From contig CM034537.1 of NCBI GenBank assembly GCA_020002185.1, positions 68,348,286 through 68,412,285 on the forward strand: 64,000 bases of DNA, written 5' to 3'. The DNA is from Paraescarpia echinospica. Lineage: Eukaryota; Annelida; Polychaeta; Sabellida; Siboglinidae. The position numbers were made by a program, and so were the translations under genes. The first letter of the stretch is position 1; every line of letters begins with the position of its first letter. The notes beneath the pieces are model-generated. The model searched no databases. It worked only from the letters and a program-made list of their open reading frames with translations, and was not told where the DNA came from. Below, piece after piece: positions 44,695-55,400 of the stretch.

Positions 44695-46213
44695 ATGTGT
44701 GCGGGTGTTGTGTGTTGTATATGTGTTGTGTGTGAGTTGTGTGTATATGGTTTGTGTGTTGCATGTCTGTGTGTTGAGTGTGTGTGTGTATGTGTTGTGT
44801 GTCTGAGTGTGTTGTGTGTGACTGTGTTGTGTGAGTATGTTGTGTGTGTGTTAAGCGATAAGCGTGCGTATGTTGTATATGTGTCAGTGTGTTGTGTATT
44901 TGTTGTGTGTGTGTTGTGTGTGTGAGTGTTCATTGTGTGAGTGTGTTGTGTGTGTGTGTGTGTCATGTGTGCGTGTGTTGTGTGTGTGTGTGTGTGTGTA
45001 TGTGCTGTATGTGTTGTATGTGTGTCATGTGTAGTCATCTGTATGCAGTCACGTGATCGGAGGTAGTGCCTCCTGGCTCTCTGGTGGGTAGCGTATCGTG
45101 TGTGTGCGTGATGGGTTATAAAGGATAGTTAGGGGTAATCAAGGGGTAATTATAGGTAATTAAAGGTGCTGTGTATATGGTGTGAGTGTTGCGTGTCTGT
45201 GTGTTGAGTGTGTGTGTGTGTGTGTGTGTGTGTGCGCATGTGTATGTGTTGTATGTTTGAGTGCGTTGTGTGTGAGTGTGTTATATGTGTGGTTGTTGTG
45301 TGAGTATGTTGTGCGTGTTAAGTGTGTTGTGTTTGATCTCTGTGTGTGTTGTGTGTGTGTTGTGTGTGTGAGTGTGTGTGTGTGTGTGTATGGTGGTGTA
45401 TGATGTGTGCGCGTTGTGTATGTGTGTGTGTGTTGTGTGTGTCTCTGTGTTGTGTGGGAGTGTGTGTTGTGTGTTTGAATGTGTTATGTGTGTGAGTGTT
45501 CGTTGTGTGAGTGTGTTGTGTGTGTGTCATGTGTGCGTGCGTTGTGTGTTGTATATGTGTTGTATGTGTGTGTTGTTTGTGAGTTGTGTGTATATGGTGT
45601 GTGTGTTGCCTGTCTGTGTGTTGAGTGGGTGTGTGTGTATGTGTTGTGTGTTTGAATGTTGTGTGTGACTGTGTTGTGTGAGTATCTTGTGTGTGTGTTA
45701 AGTGTGCGTATGTTGTATGTGTGTGAGTGTGTTGTGTATGTGTTGGGTGTGTTGTGTGTGTGTGTGTTGTGTGTGTGTTGTGTGTGAGTTATATGTGTAT
45801 GTATGTGCGTTTTGTGTGTATGAATGTGTTGTGTATGTGTGTGTGTGTGTGTGTGTGTGTTTGAGTGTGTTTTGTGTGTTATGTGTGGGTTGTGTGTCTG
45901 TGTTGTGTGTACTTTGTATGTGTGTTGAGTGTGTGTTGTGTGTGTGAAACGTGGTGTATGTATGTGATGTGTGTGTTGTATGCATATGTTGTGTGTGTGC
46001 ACGTTGTGGTGTGTTGTGTATGTTGTACGTGTATTGTATGAGTGTTGTATGCGTGTTTATGTGTGTTGTGTGAATGTGTGTTGTGTGTATGTGTGTGTTG
46101 TGTGTGTTGTATGTGTGCGGTGTGTAGATGTGTGTTGTGTGTGCGTATTGTGTATGTTGTACGTGTTCTGTACATGTGTTATGTGTGTGTGTTGTATTTG
46201 TGTTTTGTATGTG

Positions 46214-46268
<55 letters not shown>

Positions 46269-46400
46269 TGTGTATATATATATATATGTTGTTGTATGTA
46301 TGTTGTATGTGTTTTTTTGTGTGTGTTGTATGTATGTTGTATGTTTGTTGCATGTGAGTTGTATGTGTGCTGTGTGTGTGTGCGTTGTGTGTGTATGGGT
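44147..46400. repeat. Two large (TG)n-rich repeats, offset about 896 bp
   Basis: The leader GGAGGTAGTGCCTCCTGGCT starts near 44163 and again near 45059. Both copies continue with GGGTAGC, ATAAAGGATAGTTAGGGGTA and then a long TG/TGTGTTG tract (44295-45030 and 45178-46400). The tract has higher-order phrases such as GTGTTGTGTGTGAGTGTG. Many long Cys/Val or His/Thr ORFs read through it on both strands and are not genes. Confidence 0.93.
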
Positions 46401-46544
46401 GAAGGTGGTCTGCAACTGTGTGAAAGTGGTCCACAAGTGTGCGCCGTTGGACTAGAAGTGTGTGAAGGAGGTCTACAAATGTGTGATGGTGGTCTACAAG
46501 TGTGTGGAGGAGGAATACAAGTGTGTGTTTACTGGTCAGTACGA

Positions 46545-47110
46545 CTACGCCATTGGCTCGTACATGCATGATGCGACTTACGGATGATTAAACACCATAA
46601 TAGTGGTCGTGAGCTAACGGGTGTTTGACCACGGCAGCCTAGGCTCTATTGATGATAATGATGATGATACGTTCTTGTAAATAAAACACGGTATTGACTC
46701 GCACATGCATGATGTGATATCCACGCCATCGTCTCTATCGATGATGATGATGATGACCTTGTCGATGAAAACACGGTGCCAATCAATTCCAAAACAACAA
46801 TAGGAAACAAACAAAACTAGTTACACATGATTTAGTGCCGAAACACGTGACTTGTGGGTGTTTTACAACCTTGCCAGGGGTCGAGAGCTTACAGGTCATT
46901 ACGATCGCACACTTGACTCCTATATGCATGATGCGACTTATGGGTGACTTAACACCATACCAGTGGGCGTGAGCTTGCGGGTGTTTGTCCACCTCGTTAG
47001 AGGCTCGATCGCTGATGATGATACCTTCTTGTCGATGAAACACGGCATTGATAAAAGTGAATATTGACATGACTTGCGGGTGTTTTACAACCTCGCCAAT
47101 GGGCGTGAAC
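46545..47110. repeat. Dispersed repeat (GGGTGACTTAACACC family), several units
   Basis: Units with GCATGATGCGACTTA, GGTGATTAAACACC or GGTGACTTAACACC, GTGAGCTTGCGGGTGTTTG and GATGATGATACCTTCTTG recur at about 46555, 46845 and 46925. The same family lies at 33560-33775. Confidence 0.8.
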
Positions 47111-47239
47111 TTACGGGGCCTCAGTTTCTGCTATAATCATATGTGTGTGGTTACGTGACCTGAGGTAATACCTCCTGGCGGCACGGGCTGGTGGGCGAGT
47201 TGGTGGCTTGATTTATTAGAGGACGAGGGTGGGTGGGTA

Positions 47240-48350
47240 TGGGTAATTAAGGCATGTGTCGTCGAGTGTCCCGGGCCGAATAATCGGTATATATGGGCGC
47301 ATATCTCGTATGGGTGCATTTACCGTTGAGTGGTTCAGATCGAATAATCAGCCGAGTCGATATGGGTGTATGTCTCGTAAGGGTGCATGTACCGTTGAGT
47401 TTAAGAGGTAATTAAGGGTAATTAATGGGTAACTAAGGGGTAATTGTGGGTATTTAGGGTTAATTAACGAGTAATTAGGGGTAATAAAGGGGTAATTGTG
47501 GGCAATGATGAGTAATTAGAGGTAACCAAGATATTTTTAATGGCATGAAATTGACCAATCAGCGACGAGTAGTTAGACATGTCTGCTTTTGTCCCGCTCT
47601 TTTTCTAGCAGTTTCTCTATAAAAAAAATGGATGTGGAGCCACACGCCAGAGGCGCCACTGTCGTTGCGGTAAAAGTGACCAACCAGCGAGGAGATTTAG
47701 AAAATGTTCGGATGTTATTAAAATGGCGGATCATTTTTAAAAGTTTGACTTCAAAGATAGAGGTTGCCTCAGCTTCTGGTGTAGTCACCTGTGTGTAGTC
47801 ACGTGACCGGAGGTACTTCCTGCTGGCGGTACGGGTGGGTAGCGTACCGTATGTGTGCGTGAGGGGTAATGAAAGGTATTTAGGGGTAATCAAGGGGTAA
47901 TAATAGGTAATTAAGGGGTAATCAAGGATCAATATGCATAGTGCGAGGGTGGTTGTGTACTGTATATATCATCGTGTGTCACATCGTATGGGTGCATATA
48001 TCGTATGGGTGCATTTGCCGTCGAGTGTCGCGGGTCGAATAATTGGCAGATTCGATATGGGTGCATGTCTCGTATGGGTGCGTATACCGTCGAGTGTTTA
48101 GTTAGTGTAACGTGACACTGGGTCGCTAGGCAACGTGATAAAAGGATGTAATTAGAGGTTGTAATTAAAGGGTAACTAAGGGGTAATTGTGTGTATTTAG
48201 GGGTAACTAATGGGTAATTAGGGATAATTAAGGGGTAGTTGTGGGTAATGAAGGGTAATTAGGTGTAACTAAAATATTTTAATGCCGTGAAATTGACCAG
48301 GCAGCGACGAGTATTTTAAAATGTCTGCTATTGTCCCGGTCTTTTTCTAG
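47240..48350. repeat. Tandem duplication of about 745 bp
   Basis: The block with CTCGTATGGGTGCATTTACC, GTCGATATGGGTGTATGTC and AAATTGACCAATCAGCGACG to TCTTTTTCTAG (47270-47607) is repeated with changes at 48000-48350 (AAATTGACCAGGCAGCGACG, TCTTTTTCTAG). Between them lies 220-bp module copy 3 (47608-47830). So the modules of this satellite region multiply together. Confidence 0.85.
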
Positions 48351-48354
48351 AGCG

Positions 48355-48680
48355 TCTGTTGGTTATGTGTTGGGCGTCTGTTGTGCCTATATTTTGCGTC
48401 TGTTGTGCACCGGTTGTACATCTGTTGTGCGTCTGTTGAGCGTCTGTTGAGCGTCTGTTGTGCGTCGGTTGTTCATCGGTTGTGCGTATGTTCTGTGCCG
48501 TTGTGCTTCTGCAGTGCGTCTCTAATGCATATGTTATGTTTGTGTATGTGTTGTAAGTCTGTTGGGCGTTTTTTGTTCTTCTGTTTTGCATGTGTTTTGC
48601 ATGTGTTTTGCGTGTTTGCTTGAGTTTTGCGTATTGGGCCTGGGTTAGGTGTCTGTTGGGCGTGTGTTGTGCACTAAGGC
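48355..48680. repeat. GCGTCTGTTGT tandem repeat
   Basis: Units of 10-11 bp such as GCGTCTGTTGA and GCGTCTGTTGT, clean in the centre (48425-48470) and degenerate outward. The 131-codon minus ORF through it has no family resemblance. Confidence 0.9.
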
Positions 48681-48689
48681 GGGGGTGGC

Positions 48690-49381
48690 CGGAATAAAAT
48701 CTTCTGCTTTCAGGTAACTCCAACTTATAATGATAATAGTTATTTTATTATAAAGCGAAAATTTCCATTAAAATGTTCAAAGCACTATGCACAGTGTGAT
48801 TACATGTAAACGTTAAATATACATTTTGCATGCAGATTGTTTCACTCTACATCTTTTAAGTTAAAACATGCATGCACGTTTTATTCTTTCTTGTTTTTAT
48901 CTCTTGGTGAATCAGTCTACAAATTACTACCCGGTACTTACCTACTTACTATAATGAAATGCAAACTTCACAAAATAATGCGATGCTATGACATCACAAT
49001 ACTATTATTATTATTACTTATATCATGTCAAAGTGCATGCAAAAATTCAAATGTAATAGGGATAGTAGGGATGTATGTTAAGTTGAAATATACTTGACTC
49101 CATGTCTACTTGTAGTATTTTGATCTATACTGCTCACTAGGTAATAAGAAATTTATACGAAAAGTCAGAAGTCAGTGTAAATAAAGATTATGCATAGAAA
49201 TCAAGTAAAATGTCACTAAATACGTACAACCACTTATTTTCGCGACTGTCCAGCTCAAGACGGAAACGTAAGAATCTTGTCTCACAGACACTTAATTCAC
49301 TAGTTAAAAATCATTACCATTGTCATAGCTGCCAGTGTCACGCTGGTACGTCATAACACGCAGGCTACACAGTTCAATAGT
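48690..49381. other. Region downstream of the TRPM stop codon
   Basis: No repeat or coding region was recognised. The 3' UTR of the TRPM gene should lie here, starting on the minus strand at 49381 and running left; no poly(A) site can be assigned with confidence. Confidence 0.5.
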
Positions 49382-49490
49382 TCAATGTTTGACTGTTAGT
49401 TCGCACTGCTCCAGCATTGTTCTGAGTAAGTTGTTTTGAGACTTCATCCATTCCTTGATGTCCTCCAAGTCAGCCGCCATCTTGTCGATT
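49382..49490 (-). CDS. TRPM: TRPM last exon
   Basis: Acceptor TTACTTTTAG before 49490. The exon reads [20 protein letters not shown] and ends QCELTVKH with stop TGA at 49384-49382. The heptad pattern fits the C-terminal coiled coil that tetramerises TRPM channels. It starts in phase 2, matching the end of the previous exon. Confidence 0.85.
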
Positions 49491-52400
49491 CTAAAAGTAA
49501 CATGGTAACAAGTCAGGCAAGAACGATACACATGCTGACATAGCACCGCCGTTAGAACAAATGCATCACGCGGATGTATAATGAAAAACTACTTTAGTGT
49601 CGGTCCTGCAAGACAACCTGTCAACTGTAGGTCGACGTAATACATAAGTTTGTGTGTGTGTGTGTTTGTGTGCGTGCATACGCGCGCGCGTGCTTTCGTA
49701 TGCATGTGACTGTGTGCGTGCATACGTGTGCATCAGGGTTGCACTCTAGCCGGTCAAACCGGAAAGCGGTCAAAACCAGGTTAACACCGGGCAAAACTGG
49801 TGAACATCGGACAAAACCTGGTCAAAACCTGTTATGTTGTATTTACACGCTCACAACAACACCAACAGCCACCAAACTTCTATCATTAATTATTGCTATA
49901 AATTAATGTAGCACATCTAATATATTACCTAGTGAGAAAAATTTCAGTATATCTAATTACAAAATATTAATGCTAAGGTGCCATGCATTAACGTACAAAC
50001 ACAGTCACTATAATTTGGTACAAACGCTTAGTAAATAATAGTATGTATAACCCTTTATATATAATATACATTAATGTAGACTTTTCTCCACATACAAGTA
50101 CATGTTTATATGCCATATAGGTACTCTATAAAACATTTTAGTTACAGAAAGGTGGTAGTTTTCTTTTGTTAATCATTACTTTTTCATTTCATTTTACCCA
50201 TAATTAGCCATGAATGACACACACACGCATGCACGCACGCACGCACACACGTACACACACATACACATACATACTGGTGCATATTTTGGCAGTAATTACC
50301 AGTGTCTCTGTCGTAAAAATAACAAATTGCTTTCTATTTTCTGCAAGCTTACTAAATATTATAATCTGAATACAGAATTGTGAAAACTAATCACACTTAT
50401 ATAATCCTCATTATACAGTAGGAATATTTCGGGAAACCAATAAGTATTGCCAAACTTGGCACCAATGTTTGCATGCATGAACTTGGCAATCGCATGACTG
50501 ACTTTAAAGTTTTGAAGTTTGTTTATGTCAATGACTTGTGCAGTGTTTCTTACATAGTGACGTTTATTTTGTTTGTCAATGAGGCGATGATATCATACTA
50601 TACGTATATATAATGTATACTGTAGTGCTGGGAATGCATAAAAGCCTAGCAAAGTTGTTGGTCAGCAGCTAGATTAATGATACAACTGGTTTGCTGTGAA
50701 TATAATTAATTATCACATACTGTGAATAAAACTAGTTTAATTGTGTACAGGTATATGAAAATGATAAATGTTTCATGTTAGTATAACCATCAATCATGAG
50801 AACATAGATAGGCTATCTTTGGAAAACACAAATTTAATTGGTTAATTTAAATTATGGAAACATGACCAAAAGCAGAAGATGGATATTATATGTTTTATGC
50901 TTTCCAATGATTACCACTATGACAAGTTTACACGTATAATTAAAATGTATAGTCTACATTTGTTTGCAAGAGTGTGATTTGAATAATACAATTAGCAGTT
51001 GCTCAAAATAATACAAATATCTTGTCTTATTCAAGATGAAGATGTATTTTGACATTTACACTGTATTTATAGTTGCTTAACATTTAATTAAATAAATTTA
51101 ACATACAATTATACACCAAATTAGGTTTGGACCAGTTTCGACCACTTTTTAAAGGAAAAATTAGCCCGGTTTTAACTTGGTTAAAACAGGGCGGTTAAAG
51201 CTGTTCAACTACTGTGCGTACATGGGTTCGTATGCGTGTGGGCATGTGTATATTCGTTAAGACAATGTTGATATTAGAGGATTTTTAGAAGAGGACTGTC
51301 ATTGAACCAAGGTAGCTGTTCCTGTTCTGGCGAACCTTTCTCTTGTCGACTGCTCCTTCGTATCGATGCGTTCACTGGAAAGCTGGCGTTTCTTCAACAA
51401 ATATTTTTCCGTCGACTGTCTCTCGAATTTTGTTAACTCGTCCTTGTGTGACTGTGAGAAATGTCGACCTGCAACACCCAATTTTATAGGACACCATTTA
51501 GATGAACATGCAAACAACCAGCAACATCAAATGACTCACGTTAACCAGGTGCGTGGCGTGGTTGATTGAGTGATGTACGTTTTTCGACCTGAGCTCCCAA
51601 AACCTCCAATTGCGCTCCCATTGAGCTCCAAAAACCTCCAATTGTTGAGGTTCCAAAACATCCAACTACATCATATTGAGCTTCAAAAAACCCTCCAACT
51701 GCACCCACCTTCAGATATCGAGTTCACAATTTAGAAGATACGCCCCGGAGCATGTTGAAATGGTAAACAAAACATTCAGTTGAAAGCAAAGTTTATTGGC
51801 AATATACAATCTGCAATACTTGTACCTGTTTTTAAAAACAAAAGTGAGAGCATTAGTAATAAGAACAATTATAGACCTATCGTTCTTGCTACTATTGTTT
51901 CTAAAGTTTTAGAATATGTATTGTATAATAGACTTGAAAGGTATATGTATATAAACCATGACCACTTTGGGTTTAAAAAAATATGGTGCGGACATAGGCA
52001 TTTAAAGAACTTGTTCTTAAATATCATAATTATTATGAACAGTATTGTATATTGTTGTTTTTTGGATGCCTCAAAAGCATTTGACCGAGTTAATCATAAT
52101 AATTTATTCAAAAAGCTGTACGATAGACGTGTACCTCTATTTATAATTAGAATACTAATATATATTATTATGCTCACCAAATGCACGTTCGGTGGGATTT
52201 ACCGCAGGCTAGTTCCCATGGTCAGAATACACATCTGCACGCTCGCATGCACGCACGTAACGCATACCACCACCACACAAGCACACACACATATGCACAC
52301 ACGCTAGAACTAACTAGGACGAAGTAAAAACACCGATTCAGCTAACGTCTGTACATTGCGAAGGATATCTGCCAGGGTCCGTGTAGTCAACTACCACCCC

Positions 52401-55400
52401 TGGCTTGCGAGGTCTGCCCAGAACTTCATAGGGCCTACCCTTCTCTGTGAACATTACGCAACACGTCTAAGAATGCATATATAGTAATTTAAAACAAATG
52501 TTTACATACATGTTTCTTTTAAAGCTGTTTTAGTTGGACGTTTTTTTGCCTCAAGGATGTGTGAATAGTTGGTGTGTTTTAGCGAGGCTCACATGTAGAT
52601 GATGGGAGGCTCAAGTGGGGTGATGAGAGGCTCAAGTGGGGGTGATGGGAGCTTCAAATGAGGTGATGGGAGGCTCAAGTGGGATGATGGAAGGCTCAAG
52701 TGAGGTGATGGGAGGCTCATGTGGGGTGATGGGAGGCCCAAGTGGGGTGTTGGGAGGCCCAACTGGGGTGATGGGAGACTCAAGTGGGGTGGTGGGAAGC
52801 TCAAATGAGGTGATGGGAGGTGGGATGATGGGAGGCTCACGTGGGGTAATGGGCGGCTCAAGTGGGGTGATGGGAGGCTGCCCCATCCACTGATCAATAT
52901 TTAGATGGGCCATTGGAGGCCTCTTGAGCCAGATCGAACTATGTGTCGGCTCCAATAATCTATGGTCATCTCCAACCAGCTAAGGTCATCTCCAACAATC
53001 TATGGTCATCTCCAACCATCTATGGTCATCTCCAATCATCTATGGTCATCTCCAACCATCTATGGTTGGAGTCAACGTAGTTCGAACCCATGACCGACAT
53101 GAGTGAGTGAAATGTTTCTTACAACCTGAGCGTAGCGTCAATACTTACAGAAAGCATTGTCCCACGAGTCAGGGACCGACTTGCCTGTACAGGTGCAAGA
53201 CTGCCACACCGTGTACAGATGGCTGAAGATGATCAGAGGTGGCGGCAGGATTGGTTTGTCGAAGTACTCGTATATGAGGTCGTACAGATAGTAGCGCCAC
53301 AGCGTCTCCGACTTGACGTGCACGTTCTGGAAAGTGTTGCTGCAACCGGAAACGAAAAAGAACGCATCAACGTTGGTGCATACAACGACGTCAGCCTTCA
53401 TTGCTTCTTCGGCCCGAACTTCCAGCTACCGCAATGTTGTCACCTGGCTCGCCATTAATGAACCATGCATTAGCATGCACTTGTTGCTGAAAGAATGTTG
53501 TAGTGCCAGTGTCGGTTGTCTACATATTAAACACGCATGCTCGCATGCACGCAAGTACGTACACAAGCACAGAACATAGAGAAGGGTTGGAAAACTCTTA
53601 CACAAGGTTTCCGTGTGTGAGACTACAGTTACAACTACAATTAAGGAAAATTATAACTTATTTGAGGTCATCTTTCGGAAATTGGACGAACGACGACACA
53701 TCATGATATACCATCATTGCCTGTGTACCCGGCAAGTCGGTGTAATGAGCCGAAAGTACCCCCGTGCCAGGAGTAGGTCTTTGCATACTGTGCGTGCGCG
53801 CGCAAGCGCAGTGAACAACTTAAGGTAACCCTTCGACCACCGGTTGTTTTGTGTCGTGCCAGGAGTACACGCCGAATTTTGTTTGTGTTTGTTTTTATTA
53901 TCTTATCCTTGCAAATAATAGCAAACGGTATTATATTCCAGGCCCGAGGCGGCTGGAATGCGATGGGTGCGTATGCAACCAAACCCCCGCTGAAGGAAAA
54001 GTTCCGCTTGTAGATAAATAGTTCCGCTTGGAATAAATATTTGTGCTTTAATTAAATGTGTATTGATGTTTTAGAGATATTCGACAATACTCCCCTCGAC
54101 CGGGAAAGTCTCCAAAACAATCCCCATGACCTGGCAAATCTGCAACATTACCCACCGATTAGAAACATCTCCAACACTACTCTCATCGACCGAGAAAATC
54201 TCCAACACTACCCCCCTCGAAAACAGGAAAATATCAAGCACTACCCCCTCGACATTGCAACTAAAGGTGTTCCAGGCAGAAAAACGCATCCCAAATATCA
54301 ACCACCCTACCGGCCTGCATTTATGTGTAAGCTACGCATTACAATTACATTTTAAACCTGATCGTATTGTTAACGCAAACCATCTTAGAAGCAACGCCGA
54401 CTTCTGGCACGGTGACACAGCACCTATTCCTGGAGCACAGGACCACTCTCGGCCTGTGACACCGGAACACGCACACACCTGAACATTGCGATGAGGAGGT
54501 TGAGGAGGAGCACATTGGCCATGACGAGGTAGAGGCCGCTGATGAACATGAGGAACATCGACGTCTCGGGACATCTCGGCTGCCCGTGGCTAGTCGATGA
54601 CTCCGTGTCATTGCGGTTACACGCGCCCACGTTACCTGAAACCACGCCCGGTTGTGTCACATTCGAGACGGTGTTGCCGGTAGAACAAATCTGAAATACT
54701 CACCTTGGAAAACACCATGGTAGTGTTTTCAACTTAAGTTGAAATACTCTATAGTGTTTTCAATTTAATTTGAAAACAATCATCTGCCCAATTTCAAAAC
54801 AAGTTGAAAACACTCATCTATCAATTTCAAAACATCACCTAGTCCTAAAATATATGCATGTTACGATATAATTAAAGCACTATATGAATATAAGACTCTA
54901 GAATCGTAAACCTTGCTACAATATATTACTATTGTTAAAACGAGTGAGTGTATTTTCACCTCGACCAGAGTATATTGAAATTAAGCTTAAAACACTCTCA
55001 CATGTTTTAAACATGTGTAATATATATTAGTGTGTTGACATTCTTACACCTGTGTATTGATTCAGTGTGTCTACGTGCTAGTTATATTTTGGCGCGTGAG
55101 TATATACAATATGTAAGTCAATACCGAAACGCACATCATGTTAGATATAAGCGCATTTACGGCGTACGTCCAAAGAGAAACGACTGTATATCAATACCCT
55201 AACATTGGATCATTATAAATGTATTTCCTCCCAGGCCCCGAGATCCACTCACCTCTTTCTGTTTTTACTCGTTTCCTTGGATAAGCGGTATGCTTTTCTC
55301 GAGGGCCTTTCTCCTACATTAGTGAATTGAGTTGTGGTTAACTCACCTGATGGCGTCTTGAGAAACGAGTCAACTGCTGCGCTTGGTATATTGCTCCATG

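Noticed and set aside
44295..46571. Many ORFs of 60-214 codons on both strands with Cys/Val or His/Thr runs
   Set aside because: They are translations of (TG)n/(CA)n tracts that stay open by composition; no family resemblance.
49726..51222. 8-bp target duplication for the possible hAT-like element
   Set aside because: GTGTGCAT and TGCGTACA do not match in register; the flanks are TG microsatellite, so apparent similarity is not evidence.
52589..52955. ORFs on both strands over the GATGGGAGGCTCAAGTGGG array
   Set aside because: Products of a 24-bp period minisatellite.
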